DNA of 64,000 nucleotides from Platycnemis pennipes (Eukaryota; Arthropoda; Insecta; Odonata; Platycnemididae), in contig OW121858.1 of assembly GCA_933228895.1 (NCBI GenBank), forward strand, positions 31,209,859 to 31,273,858. The letters are read 5' to 3'. Below are positions 1 through 11,515 of the stretch, piece by piece. The notes under the pieces were generated by a model that saw only the letters and a list, made by a program, of their open reading frames with translations, had not been told where the DNA came from and ran no database searches. Both the position numbers and the translations under genes were made by a program. Within the stretch, counting starts at the first letter, position 1, and every line of letters starts with the position of its first letter.

Positions 1-1432
1 TATAGGGCAAACCATCCTACGGATAAACATTGCAGGAGAACATTCCTGAAAACCTGAAAAATCTGTATTTTATGTCTAAACTATGTAAAGTTCTATTAAT
101 AAAATAAGGAAAGGAATGTACGCTTCTTAATTCGAGTTTTTGTTATTAATATCAGCGGAAAACCAAGTGTTGCACTGAGTGCCACGCGCGCCCGCTAGTG
201 TCAGAGAATAGGGCCTGCTGGAGGGTTAAAAAAACTGCAGTTTCACCCAAAATTCAAATGGTCGTGAAAAAAAAAACTATTAGAGATAGCCAAGAAATAT
301 TTTACACTGTTCCATTCCTACATGGAAGGATGAAAATTGCCAAGTTTCATCCAAATCGGAGTCGGTGGGTGTCATGCCTGGATGAACTGACATGGAATGA
401 CCCTAATCTTTCCAGAGCTTTGTTTTGGGAATACCAACTCAGATAGCCTTGAAATATTTCGACAATGGGCAATGGTAATCTGCTCTTTTTGCTTGAACGA
501 TACTTACTAGGAAATGGAGAGGCACTTTCATCAATATGTACCGTGGATATAGCGGAGAATATTCAAATAGCGAATAGTTAGTGTGTCCATTTACTGTGTG
601 GACACCTGTAATATATTGCTCTATTCATATTTTATGTTATTAAACTGCCATGGGAATATCCACTTCAAAACTGTTAATGCCCATCATTACTCGATTTTAC
701 TGCGGGAGTGATCAAGCATCTGGGGTGCAGTCAGGGGATCGATTGGGCCTGAATTCTTTCATGGCATACAAATTGATTAAGTAATCCCACAGTTAGGGTT
801 TCTGTTTTACCGTAAAGCTGCAAAAAAAGAATGAATTGATAAAGTAAAGATGTATATTGTTGAAAGTTCAAATATGCCCAAAGAAGAACACTCGAGGCCA
901 CCAAATCGACGAGACGCTCCTCGACTGCTAGCCACCCGCTCACCTCACGGAGAGCAGCTTCATAAATGAACATCAATTTCTCAAAAGCTATTGCGAGTAC
1001 CAGGCTAAAACTTTCGAAAAAACTAATTCATATCTCTATCAACAAATCACTCACAGACACCATGTAAGTTTTTGCCTTAGAACGGAACTTATCAGGACAC
1101 TGAAAATTCCATCTCCCCGAGCACGAAATTCCTGACGCGCTTGGCCAATTTTTAAAATTTTTTAATTCTGAGCATTACCACAGATTTTTAAAGAACATAT
1201 TCGTCATTAGAAGGCTTTGATACTTCACAGCAAAAAAAATTCATAGCTCTAAGATGGAGATGAAGGGAGGCATGGCAATTTTGATTTTAAAAATTCTACT
1301 CATTCGAAAAACCGGCTTTTTCGTTTTTTTTTTGAGTTTACAATGAGACATTCTGCAATAATGAGAAAATATTTTTACAGAAAAACCAGTAACATTCCAC
1401 CATTCGAAATATATTTTTATTTAAGAATTTTT
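1..1432. other. AT-rich DNA, no gene recognised
   Basis: Only short open frames with no recognisable motif. A short A/T-rich stretch at 1423-1432 (AAGAATTTTT) is nearly repeated on the far side of the neighbouring LINE and is probably its target-site duplication. Confidence 0.5.
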
Positions 1433-2625
1433 TCATCATCATCAAGGGTCAACAATCCTAGGATTGGTTTGATGCAGCCCTCCACTCGATTCTTCTATCG
1501 GCCAACCTCTTCATACCAAGGTAGTTCCTCTCTTTCACATCCTTTACGACCTGTTCTATGTAACTCATACGTGGCCTGCCTTTTCCAATCTTCCCGTTCA
1601 CTTTTCCCTCTAAGACGATTGTCTTCATCAGGCCATCGTGTCTTAAGATATGGCCGATTAGGTTGTCCCGTCTTCTTTTTATAGTTTTCAGTACACTTCT
1701 CTTTTCTCCCACTCTTCTTAGGACTTCTTCATTTGTCACTCGGTCGATCCATTTTATCTTCATCATTCGTCGATAGCACCATATTTCGAATGCTTCCACC
1801 CTTTTCTTCTCCGCTGCTGTCATTGTCCATGCCTCACTGCCATAAAGGAACATGCTCCAGATATACGTTTTAATGAATTTCTTCCTCACTTCCAAGCTTG
1901 TATTTCCAGCTGTTATTAGATTCTTCTTTTGATAGAATGCCCTCTTTGCCTGGGCTATTCTACTCACTATTTCTTTCTTGCTTCGTCCATCATTGGTTAC
2001 TCTGCTTCCCAGGTAACAGAACTCTTTCACCTCTTCCAGTTTCTGTTTTCCTAGTTTAACATTGGTTTTGGCCTCTTCTCTTTTGCTGCACACCAATATC
2101 TTAGTTTTCTTCTTATTGATCTTCAGCTGATGTCTGGTCATTGTCCTTTCCATGGTTGTTAGCATCTTATTCAGCTCCTCCTCTGTCTCTGCTATGAGAG
2201 CTATGTCATCAGCGAATCGTAGCATGCTGATTGTTTCTCCGAGGATGTTCACTCCAGAACACTTCTCCTTGACTTCATTGATGGCTTTCTCAATGTAAAC
2301 ATTAAAAATTACGGGAGACAGTGCACAGCCTTGTCTCACTCCTTTCCTTATTCTTGCTTCTTCACAGCTGGGTCCAGATTTAATCACAGCTACTTGGTTT
2401 TTATACAAACTGTGGATAATTCTTCGATCATTGTAGGAAACTCCAATTCCTTTCAGAATATCAAGCATTGAATTCCAATCCACGTTGTCGAAAGCCTTCT
2501 CTAAATCCACAAATGCAATGTAGGTCGGTTTGTTCTTCTCCATTCTCTTCTCTATAAGCAGCCTAAGGGCCAATATTGCTTCTCTTGTACCCTTACTTTT
2601 CCTGAATCCGAATTGATCTTCATAC
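1433..2625 (-). mobile_element. RTE-like LINE, 5'-truncated copy 1
   Basis: The 3' part of a non-LTR retrotransposon in reverse orientation. Its 3' end (left side) is a short GATGAT microsatellite after the motif TTGACCCTTGATGATG, which is also the 3' end of the second copy near 5455. The left flank AAGAATTTTT (1423-1432) and right flank AAGAATTTCT (2626-2635) differ at one base and look like a TSD, so the copy was truncated at its 5' end on insertion. Clade assignment to RTE-like elements rests on the RT and C-terminal style (YGSEAWTM, IGHILRH) and is from recall. Confidence 0.75.
1458..2625 (-). CDS. RTE-like reverse transcriptase, C-terminal fragment
   Basis: About 389 codons open without a stop, ending at a normal stop near the element's 3' end. 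There is no true start: the frame begins at the truncation with TTG. It enters RT at the finger motif FGFRKSKGTREA, then has the catalytic blocks FVDLEKAFDNVDW, GVRQGCALSP and FADDIAL (the FADD aspartates bind metal). The C-terminal segment (YGSEAWTM, then NLIGHILRHDGLM and GKGRPR) is typical of the proteins annotated as endonuclease-reverse transcriptase in arthropods. The endonuclease domain and the RT N-terminus are missing, so this fragment cannot mobilise itself. The open frame suggests a fairly recent insertion. Confidence 0.85.
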
Positions 2626-2635
2626 AAGAATTTCT

Positions 2636-3182
2636 AAAGAATTTTTTATGAACTATTTTCTTCTAAAGAATTTTTTATGAACTTTAAATTTTGTATATAA
2701 GCGATCCTGGGCCGCAGAGGCGACAGAGGCCGCAGGAAACTGTGTCCCAACCACAAAGTGACAGAGGTCTGGCAAAGGACTTTCTCTTCTCTGACTATGC
2801 TGGGTTCAACTTGCGCACTCCCATTGAAAACACCGTGTTACAAGTAACGCGCAGTGCCGCCTCTGTCTCGGCTACGTTCTTCTTGTGGTGGGCCTTATAC
2901 TAGTTTCTCGGATTGGGTTCCCCAGGTGTAGGGCAGGTGCTGGTTGGCGGATGGATTCAAATCCAAAGCATACCTACACATTTCAGCGATGCTCTACAAT
3001 GGATACAAAAAGTATGATCGACTCATAACGATGCATTCCATATGATACCAACGCAACAATTAAGGTGGGTAGGATTTTGTTTTTCAGGTGCGTCGAGGTC
3101 TGACGTCACTTTGCACCTAGGACTCCCCAGGTAAATTTCAGTAATTCAAAAGGACATTTGTTAAAAACAGGTAATACTGGTA
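2636..3182. other. Unassigned DNA with a short direct repeat
   Basis: A 20-22 base unit (TCTAAAGAATTTTTTATGAAC) occurs twice between 2632 and 2683. From 2700 to 2900 the DNA is more GC-rich but has no recognised coding motif. Confidence 0.4.
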
Positions 3183-3186
3183 TTAA

Positions 3187-3881
3187 CCCTCTTTGTGCAG
3201 CGGGCCAACACAAAAATATTGCTCAACTTAATGACACTGAAATAATATTTTTCAATAAAAATAAAAAGAATGTATCGTAATTAATCAGTACCACTAAAAT
3301 AAATACAATAACCACAAATGTACATATACAGTCAAACTCGGATATAACGAGATCCAAGGGACCAAATGCTTTTACTCATAATATCCGTTTCTCGCTATAT
3401 CCGTTACGAGTAGCAACATGTACTGTCACTCACTGCCTTTCCCCCACTCACGCACACACATACTATTCTTATGCAGAGGTGATAAAATATTAATGTAAGG
3501 GGATTGACATTACAAAATGAACAGTTTATTCCGTTAACTATCCACATAAATGCTAAATTTACAAGAAAAAGTCCTTGATACGACAGTACACAGCCACTGC
3601 TCGTTCATTTGGACTAAAGATTTGCTCGTTATAACCATAATACAGTCTCATTTTATCCATTATACATTGCTCAATAAATGCATTATTTCCAAACAACCCT
3701 TCTCTCTTTCCTCGCAATAGCCAAGATCTCGTTTTAACCGTGATCGTTATAAATGAGTTTGACTGTATATAACACAATAGCTTCATAACGTTTCTTTTTT
3801 CCTAAGGTGCAAAGTTTTATTAAACTATCCACCGCATTTCCCGCTAGCAGTAACCCAGGAAGAAGGTTAGCACTAAGAGGG
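3187..3881. mobile_element. TTAA-flanked MITE (piggyBac-like), interrupted
   Basis: Terminal inverted repeats CCCTCTTTGTGC (left) and GCACTAAGAGGG (right, reading out) are flanked on both sides by TTAA (3183-3186 and 3882-3885). TTAA duplication and a CCC...GGG terminus are typical of piggyBac-type elements. It carries no transposase. It is inserted at the 3' end of the I-clade LINE relic to its right, and is itself interrupted by a pogo-like MITE at 3329-3765. Confidence 0.65.
3329..3765. mobile_element. pogo/Tigger-like MITE, copy 1
   Basis: 437 bp bounded by CAGTCAAACTC and its inverted match GAGTTTGACTG, with TA on each side. Ends of this style with ATAACGAG-type subterminal sequence are known from pogo/Tigger (Tc1/mariner) non-autonomous elements. 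No transposase frame is present. A second copy in opposite orientation lies at 10633-11077. Confidence 0.75.
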
Positions 3882-3885
3882 TTAA

Positions 3886-4225
3886 TAAACGGAACGTGTC
3901 ATAGTTCTTTAAAACCGCCCGTTAATCTTAAAAACTTTATTACATTGTCAATGTACTCAGGGTTGTCGCCTAGAATTTGGCCAGTGTCACCAGATGTGTC
4001 TGACCTTTCATGATCCACCCACAATTCATCACACTCCGTCAGGAAGTGCCACACACTAAGGGAGGAGTCTCAATCCTCGCAACGAGGGGGAATTTTTTCC
4101 TCGCTAAAGAGGTTTGAGTGTGTGGGGCACAATGCCCTGTGCTTAGGCAGGTGATAGTGACCTCCTCGGGGCGGTTATTCCTGACGGAGGCTGACCAAAC
4201 TGATGTGACAGGTTTTATTGCCCCA
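3886..4225 (-). pseudogene. I-clade LINE ORF2, degraded 3' end
   Basis: The minus strand encodes a decayed version of the C-terminus of the I-clade ORF2 seen intact at 60727-64000: SVRNNRPEEVT matches SVRGNRREEVV, and the end reads ILGDNPEYIDNVIKFL before a TGA near 3900. The zinc-knuckle region in between is frameshifted. It contains only the post-RNase H tail. Its DNA similarity to the 60-kb element is visible by eye across the zinc-knuckle region, but it is much older. The TTAA-flanked MITE sits immediately at its 3' side. Confidence 0.7.
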
Positions 4226-4251
4226 AGTCTGTACGCAACAAATAAGCCATC

Positions 4252-4786
4252 ATAATGTTTACTCAGAACCGTAATCAGAATTTTGTACACGAAATCGTTC
4301 GATGGAAACGAAAAATGAATTTCAGTGGAAAAATCAATCTTCTAACCACAACCATTCGCTAATAAATCAAAAATTAAAATAAGCAAAAGGTGACGCCCAC
4401 CGAAAAAGCTGCTGTGATAACATTGACATCATTTTCCTCTTGTCCTTCATTTGTCTCCCCAATCCTTGACTGTTTTGAGGGAAGGGGAAGGGAGTGGAAG
4501 TTGTTGAAAGGTCTGCTCCGGCTCTGATCCTGTCTAACAATGCTCCTATTGGCAGAGTCAGCTGTATTGTGTGTCCCCAATTGTGATTGGGCGAAGGAGC
4601 TTCCCAGTCCCAATTGTGATTGGACTAAGTGGATGACGTACCAAGTCACATGCACGCCCACTTTTCCGAAAGGGTTACAACTCGAGAACTAATTGACGGA
4701 GCAAAAAACGGAATTATACGAATCTTTTTATTTTACAAACTCTATCAAATTCGGCAATAAAAATATATGGTAAACGACCCCATTAC
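4252..4786 (+). mobile_element. Repeat family A (GTTTACTCGGAACCG), copy 1
   Basis: Starts TAATGTTTACTCAGAACCG and ends GGTAAACGACCCCATTA. The ends of better copies are inverted repeats of TAATGGGGTCGTTTAC, so this is probably a MITE of uncertain superfamily. Full-length relatives are at 49500-50186 (same strand) and 58258-58780 (opposite strand), with a short remnant at 23367-23413. This copy has lost the outermost GGGGTC. The interior has CCAAT-like and GACGTA motifs but no reading frame. Confidence 0.65.
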
Positions 4787-4977
4787 AGAATAATTAAAAC
4801 TGCAGGAATAATAATTGTTTTAACCCATAGGCTTAAAGAGACGGCGATTCGCAGGCTGGCAGAACTTGGCAGTCCGTTAAAGATCCCGCGAACTGACGGG
4901 TCCCCCAAATTATCTTTTTATTAAATTCTTTTTATCATTCACAAATTTTACTCGTTCAATGTTGTTAATGAATAATT

Positions 4978-5470
4978 TCTACTTACAGCAGGAAATACAA
5001 GCATAGAAGTAAGGAAACAGTTCATCAGAACATATATCTGGAGCATTTTTCTTTAAGGCAGTGAATCATGGACGATGACAGCAGCGGAGAAGAAAAGGGT
5101 GGAAGCATTCGAAATGTGGTGCTATAACAGAAGAATGCTGAAGATGAAATGGATCGACAGAGTAAGTAACGAGGAAGTCCTAAGAAGAGTGGGAGAAAAG
5201 AGAACTCTTATGAAAACCCTTAAAAGAAGAAGACAGGACAACTTAATCGGCCATATCTTGAGACACGATGGCCTGATGAAGATTGTCGTCGAGGGAAAAG
5301 TGAATGGGAAGATTGGAAAAGGCAGGCCTCGTATGAGATACATGGAACAGGTTGTGAGGGATGTAAAAGAGATGAATTACGTCACAATGAAAAGGTTGGC
5401 CGATAGAAGAATCGAGTGGAAAGCTGCATCAAACCAATCCTAGGATTGTTGACCCTTGATGATGATGATG
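4978..5470 (+). mobile_element. RTE-like LINE, 5'-truncated copy 2
   Basis: The last ~490 bp of the same LINE family as 1433-2625, in the other orientation. It encodes AGNTSIEVRKQF, an in-frame TAA at 5054-5056 where the family has a tyrosine codon (YGSEAW), then an open frame to 5443 (GSESWTMTAAEKKRVEAF through ADRRIEWKAASNQS). It ends in the GATGAT tail. The 11-bp sequence AATGAATAATT occurs exactly at 4967-4977 and 5471-5481 and is a good TSD, fixing both ends. Confidence 0.85.
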
Positions 5471-5482
5471 AATGAATAATTA

Positions 5483-6611
5483 ATATCCTCTTATTGCAAA
5501 AAAATCCATGCTAAGGGCTGTAAAATGTTTTATCATCGATTGAATATGAATACGAGATATGATTTCAATAAAAGATAGCATAATAATTGGCAAAAGAGGA
5601 GTAAAAAATGCTAAGTCAATGGGTTAACTAATAATGATCAGCCATGGCTATGATTTTTTAAGGGGGATACGGTAATCTCTCGATAATACGAAGCACGCTA
5701 ATACAAAGTTTCGATTATACGAAGCAAAATGGCCGGTCTCGATAAGAATCCTAAAGTAACAACATGGCAATATTCATAAATACGAAGATTCAGAAATACT
5801 AAGTTTCAAAAAACGAATTTTTCTAAAATATGAACTTTGGGCGCACTCCCCACGAAAAAATGGAATTAGTTTTTATGAACCTCAGTGAAAAACTGCTTCA
5901 GCAAAACTTTTTTTGACCGCATAGCTTTCATTGTTGCCGATTGTAGTGCGTCAAAAATGAAATCTGTGAATATTAGTGCATTCACCTCCCACATATGCCA
6001 GTATCTCCCCATCATTTTCCGCATGCAACTCCGCATATCAATTAGACCTTGAGTAGTGTGGAAATCGTAGCTAATGCCATTATCTATCCTGGCTATTTTT
6101 TGTTTTACCCGTTACCAGCATTCTCATAATGATCTTAAAAACCAATTAATATACAATTACTAGACCGCTAACTGAAAACAATAAATTGCAATAGAAAGCA
6201 GAAAAGTAAAACCTCACAATTTCTAAAAACCAAGAAGTGAGATGAAAGGGAATAAATAAATAATTAAAAATAATGACATAATTTAGTAAATAATTTACAA
6301 GCTGTTTTGGAGTACGTACCAAGAGCAGGTGAAGCACCAGAGCAGCTGCAACACTTCCAAGAAACTCACTCGCTGGGATGCGGAAAAAACTGTGCTGCCT
6401 CCGTGATAAGCAACGCCCTGCTATCCAACCAAGACAGCTAAACTCGCTGCCCGCATCATTCCACAGCCGGTTGGCAACCTTTCATTCTGTCACGAGTTCA
6501 TCACCTGAAACATAGCATTTTCAAAATGTTGAAATAAGACTTCGTCTATTAGAACTCACTTTCCCCACCCTTCCAAAATTCAACAACGAGAAAAGATATT
6601 AATACTAATAA
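5483..6611. other. Unassigned DNA with Tigger-like iterated end
   Basis: At about 5676-5830 the motif ATACGAAG recurs several times (GATAATACGAAGC, GATTATACGAAGC, AAATACGAAG). This resembles the subterminal repeats of pogo/Tigger ends of a family different from the 3329 MITE; no matching opposite end was found. The rest has no recognised gene. Confidence 0.35.
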
Positions 6612-7346
6612 TTAATTAATGCCTTCCTGCACTCTGCAGGTCTGAAATCCGAAACCGAGGGATTCATGCTCGCGTGCCAAGATAATGTCATGAACACCCT
6701 CGTGTACCGTCACCTCATCTTTGGGGCAAACGTGACGGACACGAGATGCAGAGCGTGCCGAAGGCAGCCGGAGACTTTAGGTCATCTGCTCTCCGGCTGT
6801 AGCTTTTATGCGAAGAACGCATACATAAACCGGCACAACTCGGCTCTGCGGGTGTTGTATTGCCATCTAAGACTTCATTGCGGTATAGACGCGAATCCAG
6901 TGCTGCCTTACGTCCCTGGAGACATCGAGTCCGTCGTGGAGAATGATAAGTGTAAGATCTGGTGGAATTATTCCGTCTCCACCTCCAGGCAATTGGAGGC
7001 AATGAAGCCTGATATCGTTCTCCTCGACAATCTCTCTCATGCCATGTTCGTGATCGAGTTTTCGGCACTGGCTGCAATGAACATGGCAGCGAAGGAGATT
7101 GAAAAAAGGACTAAATATCAAAATCTGCTGAGCGAACTCAGGCAAATGTACGCGGGCTAATCTGTGAAACTGGTAGTCCTCATCGTGGGTGTGCTTGGTG
7201 GTGTCAAGAGCTCTGATTGGTCGAAAATCTCAAGTGCATCCCTGCGTGCAGGGCATGAGTGGATGCACTTGCAAGTGCAACAATGCAAGTCTGTCCTTCT
7301 CGGATCCCCCCGCCTGCTTCGTGCACATGACCCTAATGCTGGGTAG
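6612..7346 (+). pseudogene. R2/R4-type LINE C-terminus with RLE domain, one stop
   Basis: The frame is open from 6612, and recognisable homology begins near 6640 (LKSETEGFM). A zinc-knuckle follows (CRAC, then H and C in ETLGHLLSGC), then NRHNSALRVL, and the core of a restriction-like endonuclease (KPDIVLLD ... MFVIEFSA ... KEIEKRTKYQNLL). A TAA at 7158-7160 stops it after 164 codons from the ATG at 6666. The same frame then continues to 7346 with LVVLIVGVLGGVK and a hydrophobic tail of the kind expected at the end of these proteins, so this is one ORF broken by one nonsense mutation. The RLE signature is PD followed by an acidic residue; here that residue is E (VIEF) where D is usual. RT is absent, so the copy is 5'-truncated. 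The R2 versus R4/Dong assignment is uncertain. Confidence 0.75.
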
Positions 7347-8079
7347 CTACCTATCCACCGGTGGCGGGCATGGCTACCCTTAGGCACGACCCCTCACGAG
7401 TTTCTGGTAATTATGACGGCAACGAAACCTGATGCTAGACTCTGAGGTGGCTGTTACATTACTGTAACACATAATAATAATTTATTAACTGTTGTTTATT
7501 TATTAATTTTTTTAACACCACCGAGCAAGTTGTTAATTACTTAAGTTGAACTAACTAATAATTTATTTATTTTATTTAGATGAGAACAATGGGTGACACA
7601 CTATATTCCTCTCCTTCTCCTCTCTTTTTCGCTTCCCTCCATGCCTTCACTTTCCTGCACCCCTGAAAATACTGTCTACCTTCTACTCTGCCAATTCCGA
7701 CCACCCTTTTCATGGTCTCCGCTCTTTTTTGCTTTCTTGGAACTGTTTGAACATGTGCAAAGGTGCAATGCGTCTTCAAGGCACTTTATAAAAGCAATCT
7801 CAGGATATTATCGCCAGCAAGTTTAACTATTCGCACCAATTGCAGCTTCAACTCGCTTCTTTCACCCTCGCCAAGCATTAACGTACAAGATACCAAGCCG
7901 CTAGCTCAAGCAAGGGTCTGGTGTGACATCACGGCTTTCGCATTTCAGAGCTTGAGACCACCTTTCCTTTCTAGCCACCTTGGGAGAGACGGTCATCTCC
8001 CATCTCTCACGTAAACACGGGCAACCAATGAAAACTCTCCCAGGAGATGACGATATGGAGCAACTTGTGGGAAGTATAA
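7347..8079. other. LINE 3' UTR then unassigned DNA
   Basis: 7347 to about 7480 probably belongs to the 3' UTR of the R2/R4-type element, ending in an ATAATAATAATT run. The rest shows only short frames without motifs. Confidence 0.4.
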
Positions 8080-8775
8080 AGGCCGTTTTACACGGTAATT
8101 GAAACTGTGCAAGTTGATGTTGATTCCATTTGAGCAGTCGTCCGCGAAAGTCCATGACGTAGGAAATTGCGAGGACGCTTGCTTCTGACAGCTATACACG
8201 GTGCAATTGTTGGTGCATTATGTCCGTGACAATATACCATTCAGTAGCAATTAATTGGACGTGAAAGACGCGATAAATTACCACCACTTTAAAAATATAT
8301 GTTTCTAAGCCATAGTCTAAACGTAATACTGGATACCCTAGTCCCGTATACTTAGCCCAAAATTTGCAACACGAACGAACGGATGTGGGCCAAGGTAACA
8401 GGTTCTTCCTTTACGAACAAAATTTAAGCTTCCACGTGATTAATCGCCCAGATCATCATTATTGCACTTTATTCATTACCTAAGGAGATGAGTGCAAACA
8501 AAAAAACACCCAACTCAATCGTCAATAACCTATTTAATTGCTATAATTCGTCAGGCAGTTCGTTGCCATACATCTGCACCATCTAGTGAGAGAAATAATC
8601 TTCAAACTTGCGCGAACGCATGTATCAGATTGGAACATGTTCTAATTTGCTCGCAAGCGTTCGCGCAGTGGCGCTGCCTGTCTTCACATAGTCGTCGCTT
8701 TACACGGTGCAATATTTCTTGCGTAAGTGTTCTCGCAACAGCATGCACAGCATCAACGACTGTGTAAAACGGCCT
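8080..8775. mobile_element. PIF/Harbinger-like MITE family H1, copy 1
   Basis: 696 bp with ends AGGCCGTTTTACACGG and (reading out) TGTGTAAAACGGCCT, flanked on both sides by TAA (8077-8079, 8776-8778). A 3-bp TWA duplication is characteristic of PIF/Harbinger. No transposase is encoded. A second copy, inverted and with diverged interior, is at 11516-12226. Confidence 0.85.
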
Positions 8776-10047
8776 TAAAAGTTATAAGTGAATGCACGCC
8801 TTTTCTGAAATAAATTTTAGTCTCAAATATGACAAAACTTATTTCTGTCTTTTATTTCAGCATACAAATTCCCTGACTTTTTTTGTAATGAGGGAATCAA
8901 TGCATAGTCATTTGAAGTTATTATGTTAGAGAGAGATTTTATATAGCAACTAATGACATAGAAAAGCTTACCTGCCATTGTTGACATTGGAGATAGTGAA
9001 TGTTTCGTTAGGAAAAATAACAAACCGTTTTCACGAATAAATTTTCGTGAATTATAAGAAAACTAGCGGAAGAATGCCGTTGAAATTCAACGGGTGCGAG
9101 AAAAGTGAAATGCATGCACAATATTAAGATTGTAACATTTATTTCAAAGGACGAATACCAACTTGGAATATGGAGCTACCTTACGCTCCAAAACAAAATA
9201 AATCACCAAATTACATAAAAAGTATCAAAATTCAAACCATCACCTCTACAAAAATTGGAATGCTGTTCCAATTTTCTAGCTGAAGGTGCCCATTGATATT
9301 AGCTTGAGGGATAAATATAACAATTACCCATTGTACTTAGGCATTTTAACATTTTTCATGAAGGGGAGGAAAAAACTTGTGTTACGAAGTTGAGTTTGGC
9401 TCCAAGTCAGTATCGGAAACATAAATATGATTCAAACCATTGTAAACTTCTCATTACTGCCAGGATTTATATTGAGCCCTGTTATAAAAATACTTACATG
9501 TCGTGTCTTTACATATATTTAAGTTCCCTCTATACACGTACCTATAATACAGATTATGTTTTACGTTAATACTCAAGTTTTTGTTAAAATATCTCAAATC
9601 TCAAACTCCATCAATCCACGATGTTTTAGAAGAGGTCCCATATTTCCCTTTTATGACTCAGGTCATTGAAAATGCACGAACCCGTAAAGAAATTTAAAAA
9701 AAAATTTTAAATACTCCTAATTTTAGCTAACGCAAACCTACTAAATCTATGAATAGCGCTAGCAGTCAGCACGGATGTATGTGCAGAAAGAAATGGCCGA
9801 CCACACCTCAAGAATCAGTTGCAAAAAATTCCTTTAACATCTTCCATTATGCTAGTGAAAAGTACAAAGCAGTTCACGGCATACGACGAACTGTATAAGC
9901 ATCCACAATTTCGGGAACGACAATGAAAAAGGCCTTAGCAACGCTCGGAAAAGGACCGAAAAAAACAATAACTTTCAACGTAAATTACATGATTTACAGA
10001 AACTTCAAGGACAAAGTATAAATCGGTTGAAAGAATAAGAAAGTTAA
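8776..10047. other. AT-rich DNA, no gene recognised
   Basis: No ORF above about 70 codons and no repeat ends recognised. Confidence 0.5.
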
Positions 10048-10335
10048 CACGTTCAACCCGACGGACGCGAATGCGCATCCGAGGTGCGTTGCCAAGACAC
10101 CGAAGGACGCACATTCGCGTCTGTTAATGACCCCTATGATGACCTCACTGAAGACCTCTCTGAAGACTTCTCTGAAGGACGCGAACTCATGTCTTTAATA
10201 AATTATCGAGTTTTGTTATAAAATTTTTTTTAACTAATTTTAAAATTACATTTAATTGACTGGCCAAATTAATGTGGAGGATAAACCTTTCCGTTTTTCA
10301 CGAATTCACACTAGAAATATTCCGGGTTGAATGTG
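10048..10335. mobile_element. TTAA-flanked MITE with CACGTTCAACCCG ends
   Basis: 288 bp. The left end CACGTTCAACCCG and right end CGGGTTGAATGTG are inverted repeats with one mismatch, each next to TTAA (10044-10047, 10336-10339). TTAA duplication suggests a piggyBac-type transposase. The interior has iterated GAAGAC/CTCTGAAG and GGACGCGAA units. A similar left end (TTAACACGTTCACTGCGG) lies at 59450 without a matching right end. Confidence 0.75.
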
Positions 10336-10459
10336 TTAATACCCTTCTCCATTAAATACAAAAATAATGAAAGAAATCGATTAAAATTTAGTAATTTTAC
10401 TGAGCGAAAGAAAAAACCCTTGTACTTTCATAAAATGAAAAAGTCCATTTCAACCAATG

Positions 10460-10560
10460 TAAACACATTATTGGCGCCAAGAATCGAACCCGGGACTTGG
10501 CAAAGATGCGAATAGTTTTCCCGGGCCTTTCAGAGGGCTAGAAACACAATGCACTTTACG
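10460..10560 (-). repeat. tRNA-like B-box remnant (possible SINE)
   Basis: On the minus strand, CCCGGGTTCGATTCTTGG contains a consensus pol III B box (GGTTCGATTC), preceded by CCAAGTCCCGG. No convincing A box or cloverleaf can be drawn, so this is at best a decayed tRNA-derived SINE or tRNA relic. Confidence 0.3.
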
Positions 10561-10632
10561 GCATCTCTCTAGGACGAACAGTTTGCGAGATAGAGGGGGG
10601 GACGGATGGACGGACACTTCCCAAATTATATA

Positions 10633-11077
10633 CAGTCAAACTCATTTATAGCGAGCACGGTTGAAATGAGATCTCGGCTATTGTGAGGAAAGAGAGAAGG
10701 GTTGTTTGGAAATAATGCATTTTATGAGCAATGTACAAAAAGATTAAAAAGACTGTATTAGAGAGCATTACAGTTATAACGAGCAAATCTATAGTCCAAA
10801 TGAACGAGCAGTGGCTGTACTGCCATACCAAGGACTTTTTCTTGTAAATTTAGCATTTATGTGGATAGTTTACTGAATAAATTGTTCATTTTGTAGTGTC
10901 AATCCCCTTACATTAATATTTTATCACCTCTGCATAAGAATAGTATGTGTGCGTGTTAGTGGGGGAAAGACAGTGAGTGACAGTACATGTTGCTACTCGT
11001 AACGTATACAATGAGTAAAGGATATTACGAGCAAAAGCATTTGGCCTCTTGGATCTCGTTACATCCGAGTTTGACTG
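10633..11077. mobile_element. pogo/Tigger-like MITE, copy 2 (inverted)
   Basis: 445 bp from CAGTCAAACTC to GAGTTTGACTG with TA on both sides. Its left half matches the right half of the 3329-3765 element, so the two copies lie in opposite orientation. Small differences include GAGCATT replacing part of the arm. Confidence 0.75.
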
Positions 11078-11515
11078 TATATAGATTAAGTAATCTGGTA
11101 ACTTCATCAACGGCATGGAATACGCAAGCACCTCTACAGTCTTGAATATTAATCGTTAGCCCCTTTTTACATTTGCTACGGATTTCCTTTGCGTCACATT
11201 TTATCAGTCAATTGTTCCCTAATTGCGAGTCTTGTACGTTGATTGTGTCCCAGCCTTAACTGTCCCCATATTCAAAGATAATGGAGAGGTCCCAGCTGGA
11301 TTGAGTCACTAAAGGCAGGAGCTGAGAGTGGGTACCTGAGGGAGAGCAAGATTTTTTCTGAATGGATGCCCTACAATAATAGTCAGAACAAAGGGGAGGA
11401 AAGAGCCTTGGGGCACTCAGACCAGGAGAGACATGTATTTGAGCGAATTCTGCCATCAAGGGAGGGATAAGTACAACGCACAGGCCCCTGCGGTCCTCCT
11501 CACACCACTGCTTAA
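11078..11515. other. Unassigned DNA between two MITEs
   Basis: No gene or repeat end recognised. The right boundary is the TAA target site of the next MITE. Confidence 0.45.

Noticed and set aside
10327..10515. Protein-coding reading of the APRIEPGT phrase
   Set aside because: This phrase is the usual chance translation of an antisense tRNA B box; no gene is implied.
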